Source: Sphingomonas sp. AOB5
GTDB taxonomy: Bacteria > Pseudomonadota > Alphaproteobacteria > Sphingomonadales > Sphingomonadaceae
Length of the DNA stretch: 41,569 nt
Assembly (NCBI RefSeq): GCF_029433115.1
Contig: NZ_JARNTV010000030.1
Location: 1 to 41,569, forward strand
Direction: 5' to 3'
Part shown: positions 8,680 to 17,363 of the stretch, piece after piece
Layout: every line of letters begins with the position of its first letter
Position numbering within the stretch: the stretch's first letter is position 1
Made by a program: the position numbers and the translations under genes
Notes under the pieces: generated by a model
The model's database searches: none
Told to the model about the DNA's origin: nothing
What the model saw: the letters and a program-made list of their open reading frames with translations, nothing else

Positions 8680-9213
8680 TCAGTTCTGGGACGGGAAAAT
8701 GCCTTGCAGCGCGATGATGTAGTTGATCGCGAGAATCGGCATGAGGTTCTCGTGCGGCTGGCTGCCGCCGGCGGTTCCGATCGAAGCGGTTCCGATCGGG
8801 GCGTCCGTCTGCGTGCCGACATTGGGCGGAAGATAGAATTTTCCGCCATTCTTCGGCGCGGCGGGAACGCGACCCGTGGGGACGGGTGACGCCGCCTCGT
8901 TCGCCGATGCGACCACCACATGGGTATGGGCGGGCATGGTCTGAATGGTCAGCGTAACCGTTTCCGTACCGGACTGCTCACCCAGGGTGCGATTGGTCAG
9001 GCCCGGACCCTGGCCCTGACTGAGCGCAAGCCGGCCGCGCAGGTCGGGAAGGGCGAAGGTGGTGATGCCGTCGCCGCCATAGGTGGTGCCGAGCAGCGCG
9101 AACAGTGCGTTGTTCTGTGCGATCGACAGCAACTGGCCGTTGCACAGCGCCCAGAAACGCGGCGCGAAATTGCCGGCGAAGGGCCGGAGTTCTCCAAGAT
9201 AAGGATTGCTCAT
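8680..9213 (-). CDS. Phage tail collar domain protein (Mdp-like), copy 2
   Basis: This 177-aa paralogue begins MSNPYLGELRPFAGNFAP. It has the collar core CNGQLLSIAQNNALFALLG, LPDLRGR, the histidine motif MPAHTH and the C-terminal GIFPSQN. The middle region (about residues 105-150) is proline- and glycine-rich and unrelated to the other copies, which suggests surface or binding variability between a constant head and tail. An upstream open frame exists, but the ATG at 9213 matches the N-terminus of the other copies. The copy lies 37 bases downstream of copy 3 and is presumably cotranscribed. Confidence 0.85.
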   Translation of the reverse strand: MSNPYLGELRPFAGNFAPRFWALCNGQLLSIAQNNALFALLGTTYGGDGITTFALPDLRGRLALSQGQGPGLTNRTLGEQSGTETVTLTIQTMPAHTHVVVASANEAASPVPTGRVPAAPKNGGKFYLPPNVGTQTDAPIGTASIGTAGGSQPHENLMPILAINYIIALQGIFPSQN

Positions 9214-9250
9214 CGTCTGATCCTTGAAATTGCGGTTTCCGGAGCCGTGC

Positions 9251-9772
9251 TCAGTTGCGCGACGGGAAGATGCCCTGAAGCGCGATGCAATAGGCGAGCA
9301 CCAGATAGGGCTGCATATTGTTGTGCGGCTGCGATCCGCCGGTGATGCCCAGCGTCGTCGTCGCCAGCGCGACCGGGTTCGCGTTCGGCGCGTAGAGACC
9401 GGCGGGATTGCCCGCCGAACGGCCGGCTGCCAGGAAATTATTTGTCGGCGGAGGGTTGGTGGCACCATCCGCCGACGCGAACCACTGGTGGTTATGCATC
9501 GGCATCTGGCTCTGGAGCAGCGTGACCGTTTCGGTGCCCGCGACCTGGCCCTGAACATAGGTGCCGTTCTGGGCAGTGCCCTTGATCGCGCGGCCGCGCA
9601 GGTCGGGCAACGCGAAGGTGTTCACGCCGTTGCCGCCATAGGTGGTGCCGAGCAGCGAGAACAACGCCGTGTTCTGCGCGATCGACAGGAGCTGGCCCGC
9701 GCAATAGGCCCAGGTCTTCGGCGCGAAATTATACGGAAACAGGCGAACTTCGCCTAGGAATTGCTGGCTCAT
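9251..9772 (-). CDS. Phage tail collar domain protein (Mdp-like), copy 3
   Basis: This 173-aa protein is the promoter-proximal member of the tandem set. It starts MSQQFLGEVRLFPYNFAP and shows AGQLLSIAQNTALFSLLG, FALPDLRGRAIKG, MPMHNHQW and the terminal GIFPSRN. The first cysteine of the CNGQ motif seen in the other two copies is kept here as CAGQ. An asparagine- and proline-rich variable stretch lies at about residues 105-125. A GGGGAGG ribosome binding site sits just upstream of the ATG. The function is unknown; being part of a full phage is unlikely because no capsid, terminase or tape-measure gene is near. Confidence 0.85.
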   Translation of the reverse strand: MSQQFLGEVRLFPYNFAPKTWAYCAGQLLSIAQNTALFSLLGTTYGGNGVNTFALPDLRGRAIKGTAQNGTYVQGQVAGTETVTLLQSQMPMHNHQWFASADGATNPPPTNNFLAAGRSAGNPAGLYAPNANPVALATTTLGITGGSQPHNNMQPYLVLAYCIALQGIFPSRN

Positions 9773-9946
9773 CGATAGCCTCCCCGTTCAAGAACGTCAT
9801 GCCCGCGACTCCGCAACCGGAGCCGCAACGAACGCGGACATAGGGCTACTGTAGCAACGGCCCGTCGCAAAGCCTCTTTCGTGCCAAAAGCGAATTATTC
9901 TCGCGGCGTAACTACTGCAGTTGCGAAGAGACGCGGTATCGGACGG

Positions 9947-10159
9947 TTACTCCGGACTCCTCTCATCATTTATGACCCGCTCCGGCGCGGCCAGCGCGGC
10001 TGGAATGCCGTCGATGCTATCCAGTCGAAACCCTGCTTCCGGCGCGTCGCCATCGGCAGGTTCCACCTGCCATGGCCCGGCGATCGGCTCGCCCGGACCT
10101 TCTTCGGGCAAGGCGTGAAGATGATCGATCATCGTGGCGAATTGTCGAAGCGACCCCAT
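9947..10159 (-). CDS. Small acidic protein of unknown function
   Basis: A 70-aa frame begins MGSLRQFATMIDHLHALPEE and continues as an acidic, proline-containing chain. It has an AGGGGGTC ribosome binding site 2 bases before the ATG, and third positions are G/C-rich as in neighbouring genes. An overlapping plus-strand frame (9881-10174) has no ribosome binding site and an arginine-heavy, random-looking composition. I do not recognise the family. Downstream lies copy 3 of the collar genes; upstream is the end of rdgB. An ATG at 10240 would extend the frame without support. Confidence 0.5.
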   Translation of the reverse strand: MGSLRQFATMIDHLHALPEEGPGEPIAGPWQVEPADGDAPEAGFRLDSIDGIPAALAAPERVINDERSPE

Positions 10160-10275
10160 GCGACCCCCTGCTAGTCCCATAGCCTCTAGTTCTTGGACTA
10201 TGCCTGAATAACAGGTTCGAATCGCAGTGGTTCCTCCCAATTTACAGTTAACGCGATCTAAAGAACGATTACGAT

Positions 10276-10920
10276 TCAGAGAACGGCATCGACCAGTTGC
10301 CGGAAAGCTCGAGCGCGATGACTGATCGCGTGCTTGGCATCCGGGTCCATTTCGCCGAACGTCTCTTCGCCTTCGAGCGGCAGGAACATCGGATCATAGC
10401 CGAAGCCGCGGTCGCCGCGCGGCGGCCACACCAGCGACCCATCGACCCGTCCTTCGAACCATTCGATATGCCCGTCGGGCCAGGCAAGCGCGAGCGCGCA
10501 GATAAAGTGCGCATCGCGCGAGGTTTCAGGCGGAAGAGCGGCGAGGCGGTCTTCGATGCGCTGCATCGCAACAGAAAAATCCTTGCTTTCGCCGGCCCAG
10601 CGCGCCGAAAAAATTCCCGGCTCGTCGCCCAACGCCTCGACGCACAGGCCGCTATCGTCGGCCAGTGCGGGCAAGCCGGACAGGTCGGCGGCCTGCAGTG
10701 CCTTCAGCTCGGCATTGGCGACGAAGGTCGTTCCCGTCTCTTCCGGCTCGGGCAGGTCCAGCTCGGCGGCCGAAACCGGCTCGATCCCATAGGGACCGAG
10801 CAGCGCGCGGATCTCGCGCACCTTGCCGGGATTGTGGCTGGCGATGACCAGCTTGCCCGGCACCAGCTTGCGGATTGCCTGGCGCGGGGCGGTTTCTTCC
10901 TGATCGCTTTCGTCGTTCAT
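10276..10920 (-). CDS. rdgB: XTP/dITP diphosphatase (RdgB/HAM1)
   Basis: This 214-aa nucleotide-pool sanitising enzyme hydrolyses dITP, XTP and similar non-canonical purine triphosphates to monophosphates. The motifs are SHNPGK near residue 29, E/T-rich FVANAELKA, the active-site [22 protein letters not shown] and the C-terminal SHRARA. About 15 extra acidic residues precede the usual start. The ATG lies inside the rph stop (ATGA overlap), the classical rph-rdgB coupling. Confidence 0.93.
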   Translation of the reverse strand: MNDESDQEETAPRQAIRKLVPGKLVIASHNPGKVREIRALLGPYGIEPVSAAELDLPEPEETGTTFVANAELKALQAADLSGLPALADDSGLCVEALGDEPGIFSARWAGESKDFSVAMQRIEDRLAALPPETSRDAHFICALALAWPDGHIEWFEGRVDGSLVWPPRGDRGFGYDPMFLPLEGEETFGEMDPDAKHAISHRARAFRQLVDAVL

Positions 10921-11630
10921 GCAACGGCCTTCAGCTGGGCGGCGAAAATGTCCTTCGCGCCGATGCGGGCGAGGCGGAGCAGGCGGAGCAGCTCTTCCTC
11001 GTCATAGCATGCGCCCTCGGCAGTCGCCTGCGCCTCGGCGATCTTGCCATCGGCGAGCAGGACGAAATTGCCGTCGGTCTCGGCGTTCGAGTCCTCGTCA
11101 TAATCGAGGTCGAGCACCGGAGTTCCCTTGAAGATCCCGCACGAGACCGCTGCGACCTGCTGGATGATCGGATCCTTTTCGAGCTGGCCGGTGGCGAGCA
11201 GCTTGTTCACCGCGATGCGCAGCGCGACCCAGGCGCCGCTGATCGACGCGGTGCGGGTGCCGCCATCGGCCTGGATCACGTCGCAGTCGAGCGTGATCTG
11301 GCGCTCGCCCAGCAGCTTCAGATCGGTGACCGCGCGAAGCGAGCGGCCGATCAGGCGCTGGATTTCCTGGGTGCGGCCCGACTGCTTGCCCTTGGCCGCC
11401 TCGCGGCTGCCGCGGGTATGGGTCGCGCGGGGCAGCATGCCATATTCGGCGGTAACCCAGCCTTCGCCCTTGCCGCGCAGCCAGGGCGGAATCCGCTCTT
11501 CGATGCTGGCGGTGACCAGCACCTTGGTATCGCCGAAGCCGATCAGCACCGAACCTTCCGCATGGCGGGTGAAGTTGGGTTCGATGGTGATGGTGCGCAT
11601 TTCGTCGGGGGCGCGGCCGGATGGGCGCAT
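10917..11630 (-). CDS. rph: Ribonuclease PH
   Basis: This 237-aa phosphorolytic 3'-5' exoribonuclease trims tRNA 3' ends. It begins [12 protein letters not shown] and shows the family blocks [29 protein letters not shown], the arginine-rich [18 protein letters not shown], and the catalytic [17 protein letters not shown]. The ending [15 protein letters not shown] is also typical. The start is the ATG before RPSGRAP, matching the universal N-terminus; the open frame further upstream runs into the palindrome at 11672-11778. It is coupled to rdgB by a 4-base overlap. Confidence 0.95.
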   Translation of the reverse strand: MRPSGRAPDEMRTITIEPNFTRHAEGSVLIGFGDTKVLVTASIEERIPPWLRGKGEGWVTAEYGMLPRATHTRGSREAAKGKQSGRTQEIQRLIGRSLRAVTDLKLLGERQITLDCDVIQADGGTRTASISGAWVALRIAVNKLLATGQLEKDPIIQQVAAVSCGIFKGTPVLDLDYDEDSNAETDGNFVLLADGKIAEAQATAEGACYDEEELLRLLRLARIGAKDIFAAQLKAVA

Positions 11631-11671
11631 CTTAGTCAGTCTCCTGCAAGGTTTGACCGGGCAACTAGGCG

Positions 11672-11778
11672 CTTGTTGGTTGCGGCGCCAGCCCGCTCCC
11701 CCACCCGGCCACCCAACGGAAGTGTATTCTATGGGTGGCCGGGTGGGGGAGCGGGCTGGCGCCGCACTAGACAACAAG
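11672..11778. repeat. Long perfect palindrome (REP/MITE-like hairpin)
   Basis: Two 34-base arms (11682-11715 and 11732-11765) are perfect reverse complements around a 16-base loop at 11716-11731. A further CTTGTTG (11672-11678) and CAACAAG (11772-11778) pair outside them after a short asymmetric interruption. It lies between the divergent rph and DUF6438 genes. The arms are very GC-rich (CCCGCTCCCCCACCCGGCC) while the loop is AT-richer. It has the form of an extragenic palindromic or miniature mobile element; copy number elsewhere cannot be seen here. Confidence 0.8.
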
Positions 11779-11824
11779 AGATCGAACGCGCCAGTCTATG
11801 CGGGCGATCCGTGGGAGAAGAACG

Positions 11825-12322
11825 ATGCGTTGGATGATCCTGGGCGTGGCGGCACTGGCTCTGGCGGGGTGTTCGCGCACCGAGGCCCCGAAGCCGATCC
11901 CGATCGAAAGCGATTCGATCACCTATGCGACCGGACCCTGTTTCGGCCGCTGCCCGGTGTTCACGATCACCGTGCGGCCTGATGGCAGCGGCATCTTCAC
12001 CGGCAAGCAGTTCACTGCGGTCACCGGCGAGCGCGCGTTCAAGCTGACGCCCGCCGAATATCAGGCCTTTGCCGGTCGGCTTCAGCCCTATCGCCCCGAA
12101 ACCGGCGAGCGGCGCTATTCGCACGGCGAAAAGGGCTGCGAGCAGGCGGTCACCGACATGCCCAGCGTCGATATTCGCTGGACCCGCGCGATCGGCGACA
12201 GCCAGGGGCTTTACTTCTATTATGGCTGTGTCGGCGAGAAGAACCGCCCCATGGCCGACGCGCTGGGCAGCGCCCCCGACGACATCCCCGCACTGGAGGC
12301 GCTGATCGGCGAACGGCCGTGA
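11825..12322 (+). CDS. DUF6438-containing lipoprotein
   Basis: This 165-aa protein has a short signal peptide MRWMILGVAALALAGC ending in a lipobox (cysteine 16). The mature part starts with a proline-rich spacer and then the pattern GPCFGRCPVFTITVRPDG, which is characteristic of DUF6438 proteins, with two close cysteines. Later segments include YRPETGERRYSH and a second cysteine pair region around KGCEQ and YYGC. The function is unknown; membrane anchoring on the periplasmic side is inferred. It sits between the palindrome and hrcA, interrupting the common rph/hrcA divergent arrangement, and ends 30 bases before hrcA. Confidence 0.8.
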   Translation: MRWMILGVAALALAGCSRTEAPKPIPIESDSITYATGPCFGRCPVFTITVRPDGSGIFTGKQFTAVTGERAFKLTPAEYQAFAGRLQPYRPETGERRYSHGEKGCEQAVTDMPSVDIRWTRAIGDSQGLYFYYGCVGEKNRPMADALGSAPDDIPALEALIGERP

Positions 12323-12352
12323 AACGTTGCCGGGGGTGACCGTCGTCCCTAC

Positions 12353-13405
12353 ATGCCCGGCATGATCTCGCCGCCGATCCATGAACTGACCGACCGCGCG
12401 CGCGACGTGTTCCGGATTCTGGTCGAATCCTATCTCGACAATGGCGCGCCGGTCGGATCGCGGACGATCTCCAAAATCTCCGGTTTGAACCTTTCTCCCG
12501 CGTCGATCCGCAATGTGATGCAGGATCTGGAGGAGCTGGGCCTGCTCGCCGCGCCGCATACCAGCGCGGGGCGGATGCCCACGGACATCGGTCTTCGCCT
12601 GTTCGTAGACGGCATGATGCAGGCCAACGAGCCTTCGCCCGAGGAACGCGCGGCGATCGAGGCGCGGGCCGAACTGGGCGGGCCGGTCGAAGAGGCCTTG
12701 GCCAACACCGCGGCGGCGCTGTCCGGCCTGTCGGCCTGTGCCGGCATGGTGCTGGTGCCCAAGCGCGAGCCGGTGCTGCGCCAGTTCGGCTTCGTGCCGC
12801 TGGCTGCCGATCGCGCGCTGGCAGTGCTGGTGGGCGACGACGGATCGGTCGAGAACCGCGTGGTCGACCTGCCCGGCGGCATGGACCCCTCGTCGTTGCA
12901 GCAGGCGGCCAATTATCTGAGCGCGACGCTGGCCGGATCGACCTTGAGCGAGGCGCGGGCGCGGATCGAGCGCGAGATCCGCGACGGCCGCGCGGCGCTG
13001 GACAGTGCAGGTGCCACGCTGGTCGAGCGCGGACTGGCGGTGTGGAGCGAGGATAGCGGCCACCGCCCGGTGCTGATCGTGCGCGGCCAGGCGCAGTTGA
13101 TCGATTCGGGCGCGGCCGAGGATCTGGACCGGGTGCGGCAATTGCTCGACGAGCTGGAGGGCAAGGAAGAGATTGCCCGGCTGCTCGACAGCGCGCGCGA
13201 AGGCGAGGCGACGCGCATTTTCATCGGATCGGAAAACAAGCTGTTCGCGTTATCGGGATCGTCGGTGATCGCAAAGCCGGTGCGGGCGATGGACGGCCGC
13301 GTGGTCGGCGTGGTGGGCGTGATCGGGCCGACGCGGTTGAACTATGCGCGAGTCGTGCCCATGGTGGATTTCACGGCGGCGACGATGGCGCGCCTTCTCA
13401 GGTAA
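12353..13405 (+). CDS. hrcA: Heat-inducible transcription repressor HrcA
   Basis: This 350-aa repressor binds CIRCE operators and controls chaperone genes. The N-terminal winged helix includes RARDVFRILVESYLDNGAPVGS, SPASIRNVMQDLEELGLL and the HTSAGRMPTDIGLRLFVDG block. The C-terminal part contains the dimerisation GAF-like region ending in VIGPTRLNYARVVPMVDFTA, a HrcA hallmark. A second ATG nine bases on is an equally possible start. It is followed after 15 bases by grpE. I see no CIRCE inverted repeat upstream, so this operon may not be self-controlled by CIRCE. Confidence 0.95.
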   Translation: MPGMISPPIHELTDRARDVFRILVESYLDNGAPVGSRTISKISGLNLSPASIRNVMQDLEELGLLAAPHTSAGRMPTDIGLRLFVDGMMQANEPSPEERAAIEARAELGGPVEEALANTAAALSGLSACAGMVLVPKREPVLRQFGFVPLAADRALAVLVGDDGSVENRVVDLPGGMDPSSLQQAANYLSATLAGSTLSEARARIEREIRDGRAALDSAGATLVERGLAVWSEDSGHRPVLIVRGQAQLIDSGAAEDLDRVRQLLDELEGKEEIARLLDSAREGEATRIFIGSENKLFALSGSSVIAKPVRAMDGRVVGVVGVIGPTRLNYARVVPMVDFTAATMARLLR

Positions 13406-13420
13406 TAGTAACGAAGCAAC

Positions 13421-13978
13421 ATGGCGAAAGACACGAAGATGGATACTGCGGACACCAACGAAGCGGAAACGCTGCGCGAGGAAACCGCCGAGGCTGCACC
13501 CGAAGTTGCGGAGCATGACCGCATCGGCGAGCTGGAAGCCGAACTGGCCGAGGCCAAGTCGGCAGTGATGTACGCGCAGGCCGAGACCCAGAATGTCCGC
13601 CGCCGCGCCGAGAAGGAAGCCGCCGACGCGCGCACCTATGCCGCAACCCATTTCGCGCGCGACATCCTGTCAGTGGCCGACAATGTCGCCCGCGCGCTGG
13701 CTGCGATCCCCGCTGAGCTGCGCGAGGACGAGAAGCTGAAGGGCCTCGTTATCGGGCTGGAAGCGACCGGCCGCGAGCTGGATTCGGTGTTCGGCCGCCA
13801 CGGCATCACCAAGATCGAGGCGCTGGGCGAAACGCTCGACCCCAACCGGCACCAGGCGATGATGGAAGTGCCGTCGGACAAGGCGCCGGGCACGATCGTG
13901 CAGGAAATCCAGTCGGGCTACATGATCAAGGACCGCCTGCTGCGTCCCGCGCTGGTGGGCGTGGCGAAGGCGGGGTAA
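13421..13978 (+). CDS. grpE: GrpE nucleotide exchange factor of DnaK
   Basis: This 185-aa cochaperone promotes ADP release from DnaK. After an acidic disordered head (about residues 1-30), a long coiled coil (IGELEAELAEAKSAVMYAQA, then ETQNVRRRAEKE) leads to the four-helix bundle and the beta-wing domain. Signature residues are seen in GLEATGRELDSVFGRHGITKI, LDPNRHQAMMEVP and QSGYMIKDRLLRPALVGVAK. It is cotranscribed with hrcA and ends at a clear terminator; dnaK-dnaJ are not in the window. Confidence 0.95.
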   Translation: MAKDTKMDTADTNEAETLREETAEAAPEVAEHDRIGELEAELAEAKSAVMYAQAETQNVRRRAEKEAADARTYAATHFARDILSVADNVARALAAIPAELREDEKLKGLVIGLEATGRELDSVFGRHGITKIEALGETLDPNRHQAMMEVPSDKAPGTIVQEIQSGYMIKDRLLRPALVGVAKAG

Positions 13979-14002
13979 CCCGACCGACTGCTGATGTGTA
14001 AG

Positions 14003-14028
14003 GGGCCGGGCGCAATCCCGGCCCTTTT
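14003..14028 (+). terminator. Rho-independent terminator after grpE
   Basis: An 8-bp GC stem (14003-14010 with 14017-14024) has a 6-base loop and is followed by TTTT (14025-14028), 24 bases after the grpE stop. It would close the hrcA-grpE transcript. Confidence 0.8.
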
Positions 14029-14039
14029 GCGTTAGGGGA

Positions 14040-14495
14040 TCAAAGCCCGGAAGCAGGTAGCTTCGTCATCGAGAGCATTCGCTCCACGATCACCTGACGC
14101 GGGTATGCGCCAAGATGGCCGAACGTGCCGTCGCACAGTGCGCGGCGGCCGATGAATTCGCCGCGATATTTTCCCGACGCCAGCTCCGGGGTTCCGGGCG
14201 CCGCCGTCAGCCAGATGTTGATTTCATAGTCTTTATCATCCGGAAGCTTCGAGGCTCCCGGAAAGAAATCCGAGACCTCGAAGCCGGTCTGCCACACACC
14301 GCTCATGCGTTCCGGGGCGGAGAAGGGCCAGCATTTCAGGTCGCCGACATAGTTGCCTGGTTTCACATCGCCGCCGAAGCAGCGGTCGATCACCGCCTTT
14401 GGTTCGGCCAGAGCGCGGCACTCCGCCGCGCTGGGCAGTGGGGCGGGGCCGCACGAGACCAGCAGCCATGGCAGAAGTGTCAGGGAGCGCCGCAT
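14040..14495 (-). CDS. Uncharacterised small lipoprotein
   Basis: This 151-aa frame begins MRRSLTLLPWLLVSCGPAPL, a short signal with a lipobox-like LVSC. Four further cysteines follow (AAECRAL, DRCFGG, KCWPF and ALCDG). The central part contains ISA-like beta segments (DYEINIWLTAAPG, KYRGEFIGRRALC). I do not recognise a family. The start is chosen because upstream codons run antisense into glnD. It is divergent from glnD, with 105 bases between the starts, and convergent with grpE. Confidence 0.65.
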   Translation of the reverse strand: MRRSLTLLPWLLVSCGPAPLPSAAECRALAEPKAVIDRCFGGDVKPGNYVGDLKCWPFSAPERMSGVWQTGFEVSDFFPGASKLPDDKDYEINIWLTAAPGTPELASGKYRGEFIGRRALCDGTFGHLGAYPRQVIVERMLSMTKLPASGL

Positions 14496-14600
14496 CGCGC
14501 GGACGCTATCAGCGTTTCGTGGCGCGCTCCAAACGGAACCATCGCGGCGGATAGGCGGAAGATGTGGCGGACGGCGATTCCCTCGCCTATCTCCCCCCGC

Positions 14601-17348
14601 ATGTCGCGCTTCGATTCCGTCCCAAATCGCCGTGCCATCATCGACCGGCGCGTGCTGGCGGATGCGCTTGCCACGCTCGAGGCGAAGGATACGACCGCGC
14701 TGCGCCAGGCCGGCGCGCGGATGCTCAAGGATGCGCTGACCGCGGGCTGGGCGGAAATCGACCGGCGCCTGCTGGAGCATCCCGGCCGCGGGCTGGAGAG
14801 CGCGGCGGCAGGTGCGTTCCTGACCGATCAGTTGCTGCGGCTGCTGTGGGATTTCACCGTCCAGCGGCTGCACCGCAATCCCAATCCCACCGCGGCCGAG
14901 CGCATGGTGCTGATCGCGGTCGGCGGATACGGGCGCGGCGAAATGGCGCCGCATTCGGATATCGATATCGGCTTCCTGACGCCGTGGAAGGTCACCGGCT
15001 GGTGCGAGCAGGTGATCGAATCGATGCTCTATTCGCTGTGGGACATGCAGCTGAAGGTCGGCCATTCCTCGCGCTCGCTCGACGAGATGGTGCGTCAGGC
15101 CAAGGCCGATGTGACCGTCTGCACCGCGCTGCTCGAAGGGCGGTACGTCTGGGGCGACATGCCGCTGTATGACGAGGCCGCGGCGCGCTTTAAGGCCGAG
15201 GTGCAGCACGATACCGCCCGCACCTTCATCGCCCAGAAGCTCGCCGAGCGCGATGCGCGGCACAAGAAGATGGGCGACAGCCGCTATGTCGTCGAACCCA
15301 ATGTGAAGGAAGGCAAGGGCGGTCTGCGCGATCTGCATGCGCTCTTCTGGATCGGCAAGTTCGCGTACAATGTCCGCGAACCGGCCGAACTGGTCGAGGC
15401 CGGGCTGCTGACCAAGCTCGAATTCCGCCAGTTCCACCGCGCCGAGAATTTCCTGTGGGCGGTGCGCTGTCACCTCCACGCCATTGCCGGGCGCGCCGAG
15501 GACCGGCTGACCTTCGACCTGCAGCGCGAGATCGCCGAGCGGATGCGCTATTCGGACCGGCCGGGGAAGTCGAAGGTCGAGCGCTTCATGCACTTCTACT
15601 TCCTCCAGGCGAAGACGGTGGGCGACCTGAGCGGCGTGTTCCTGGCGCATCTGGACGAGAAATTCGCCGCGCGTGGCCGGCGTTTCGGCTTGCCGACGCT
15701 GTTCCGAAGCCCGCGCAAGCTGAAGGGCTTCACGCTGGAGCGCGGGCGGCTGGCGATCCCGCGGGAGAGCTTCTTCCAGGAGGACCCCGTCCGGCTGATC
15801 GAGCTGTATCAGCTGGCCGATCTGCACGGACTCGAGATCCATCCGCTGACGGTGCGTGCGGCCTCGCGGGATGCAAAGCTGGTCGACGATGTGCGCACCG
15901 ATGCCCGCGCCAACGCGCTGTTCCTCGACGTGCTGACGTCCCCACGCGATCCCGAGACGGTGTTGCGCTGGATGAACGAGGCGGGCGTGTTCGGCCGGTT
16001 CGTGCCCGACTTTGGCCGTGTCGTCGCGCAGATGCAGTTCGACATGTACCACCATTATACGGTGGACGAGCATTCGATCCGCGCGATCGGGCTGCTCAAC
16101 CAGATCGAGAAGGGCGAGCTGAAGGAGGATCATCCGCTCGCCTCCGGCATCTTCGCGCAGGTCGTGTCGCGGCGAGTGCTGTTCGCGGCGGTACTGCTGC
16201 ACGACATTGCCAAGGGGCGCGGTGGCGACCATTCGATCCTGGGCGCGCAGGTGGCCGAGCGGCTGTGCCCGCGGCTGGGGCTGAGCGCAGCCGAGACCGA
16301 GACGGTGGCGTGGCTGGTGCGGCACCATTTGCTGATGTCGGCGACTGCGTTCAAGCGCGACCTGAGCGACTTCAAGACGATCCTCGACTTTGCCGAGATG
16401 GTGCAGAGTCCCGAGCGGCTTCGCCTGCTCCTGCTGCTGACCGTTGTCGATATCCGCGCGGTGGGGCCGGGCGTGTGGAACAGCTGGAAGCGCCAGCTGC
16501 TCGCCAATCTCTATGATTCCGCCGAGGAAGTGCTGCGGCTCGGCCACAAGCAGAAGGGGCGGAGCGAGCGCGTCGCGGCCAAGCAGGAAACGCTGGCCGG
16601 GATGCTCGGCTGGGACGAGAAGCGCATGGCCGCGTTCCGCAAGCGGCTGACCGAACCATACTGGATCGCCGAGCCGCTCGACGTGCTGGAACGCAATGCG
16701 CGGCTGATCGATGCGGCTGGCAAGTCGCAGCTGTCGATCGAGGCGCAGGTCTATCCCGAGCGCGGCGCGACGCTGGTTACGGTCTATGCGTCGGACCATC
16801 CGGGCCTGTTCTACCGCATTGCCGGGGCGATCCATGTCGCGGGCGGCAACATCATCGACGCGCGCATCCACACCACGCGCGACGGCATGGCGCTCGACAA
16901 TTTCCTCGTCCAGGACCCGCTCGGCCGGCCGTTCGACGAGGATGTGAAGCTGAAGCGGATCAAGGACGCGATCGCCGATGCGCTGGCCAACCGTTCGAAA
17001 CTGTCGGACCGGTTGAAGTCACGCCCGCTGCCGCGCCTGCGCGCCGACGCGTTCACGATCGAACCCAACGTGCTGATCGACAACAAGGCGTCGAACCGTT
17101 TCACCGTGGTCGAGGTGAATGCCCGCGACCGGCCGGCGTTGCTCTACACGCTGGCGCATGCGCTGTTCCAGTCGAAGGTGACGATCCACTCCGCGCATGT
17201 CGCCACCTATGGCGAACGCGCGGTCGATACCTTCTACCTGACCGACCTGATCGGCGATAAGATCGATTCGGCCTCGCGGCTCAAGACGATCGAGCGACGG
17301 TTGCTCGAAGCCGCGGCGGGCGACGGGAGCGTTGCCCAGGCGGCCTGA
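14601..17348 (+). CDS. glnD: Bifunctional PII uridylyltransferase/uridylyl-removing enzyme
   Basis: This is a 915-aa nitrogen sensor. It adds or removes UMP on PII proteins depending on glutamine. The nucleotidyltransferase site is GGYGRGEMAPHSDIDIGFL (about residues 108-126). The middle GlnE-like helical region contains DSRYVVEPNVKEGKGGLRDL. The HD hydrolase site HDIAKGRGGDHS lies near residue 533, and two ACT domains start near residues 720 (TLVTVYASDHPGLFYRIAGA) and 834 (RFTVVEVNARDRPALLY). All catalytic motifs are intact and length is normal. An in-frame ATG at 14562 with an AGG upstream is a possible earlier start. Confidence 0.95.
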   Translation: MSRFDSVPNRRAIIDRRVLADALATLEAKDTTALRQAGARMLKDALTAGWAEIDRRLLEHPGRGLESAAAGAFLTDQLLRLLWDFTVQRLHRNPNPTAAERMVLIAVGGYGRGEMAPHSDIDIGFLTPWKVTGWCEQVIESMLYSLWDMQLKVGHSSRSLDEMVRQAKADVTVCTALLEGRYVWGDMPLYDEAAARFKAEVQHDTARTFIAQKLAERDARHKKMGDSRYVVEPNVKEGKGGLRDLHALFWIGKFAYNVREPAELVEAGLLTKLEFRQFHRAENFLWAVRCHLHAIAGRAEDRLTFDLQREIAERMRYSDRPGKSKVERFMHFYFLQAKTVGDLSGVFLAHLDEKFAARGRRFGLPTLFRSPRKLKGFTLERGRLAIPRESFFQEDPVRLIELYQLADLHGLEIHPLTVRAASRDAKLVDDVRTDARANALFLDVLTSPRDPETVLRWMNEAGVFGRFVPDFGRVVAQMQFDMYHHYTVDEHSIRAIGLLNQIEKGELKEDHPLASGIFAQVVSRRVLFAAVLLHDIAKGRGGDHSILGAQVAERLCPRLGLSAAETETVAWLVRHHLLMSATAFKRDLSDFKTILDFAEMVQSPERLRLLLLLTVVDIRAVGPGVWNSWKRQLLANLYDSAEEVLRLGHKQKGRSERVAAKQETLAGMLGWDEKRMAAFRKRLTEPYWIAEPLDVLERNARLIDAAGKSQLSIEAQVYPERGATLVTVYASDHPGLFYRIAGAIHVAGGNIIDARIHTTRDGMALDNFLVQDPLGRPFDEDVKLKRIKDAIADALANRSKLSDRLKSRPLPRLRADAFTIEPNVLIDNKASNRFTVVEVNARDRPALLYTLAHALFQSKVTIHSAHVATYGERAVDTFYLTDLIGDKIDSASRLKTIERRLLEAAAGDGSVAQAA

Positions 17349-17363
17349 GACGGGAGAGACAAG

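Noticed and set aside
9872..9886. Possible sigma-54 promoter (TGGCACG with GC ten bases on) before the collar genes
   Set aside because: The -24 half is good, but the -12 half reads AGGC rather than TTGC, and no enhancer-binding protein gene is near.
12323..12352. CIRCE element expected before hrcA
   Set aside because: No inverted repeat with the TTAGCACTC arms is present there.
14040..16871. 943-codon minus-strand frame opposite glnD
   Set aside because: It is a high-GC shadow of glnD; only its last 151 codons, after 14495, look like a real gene.
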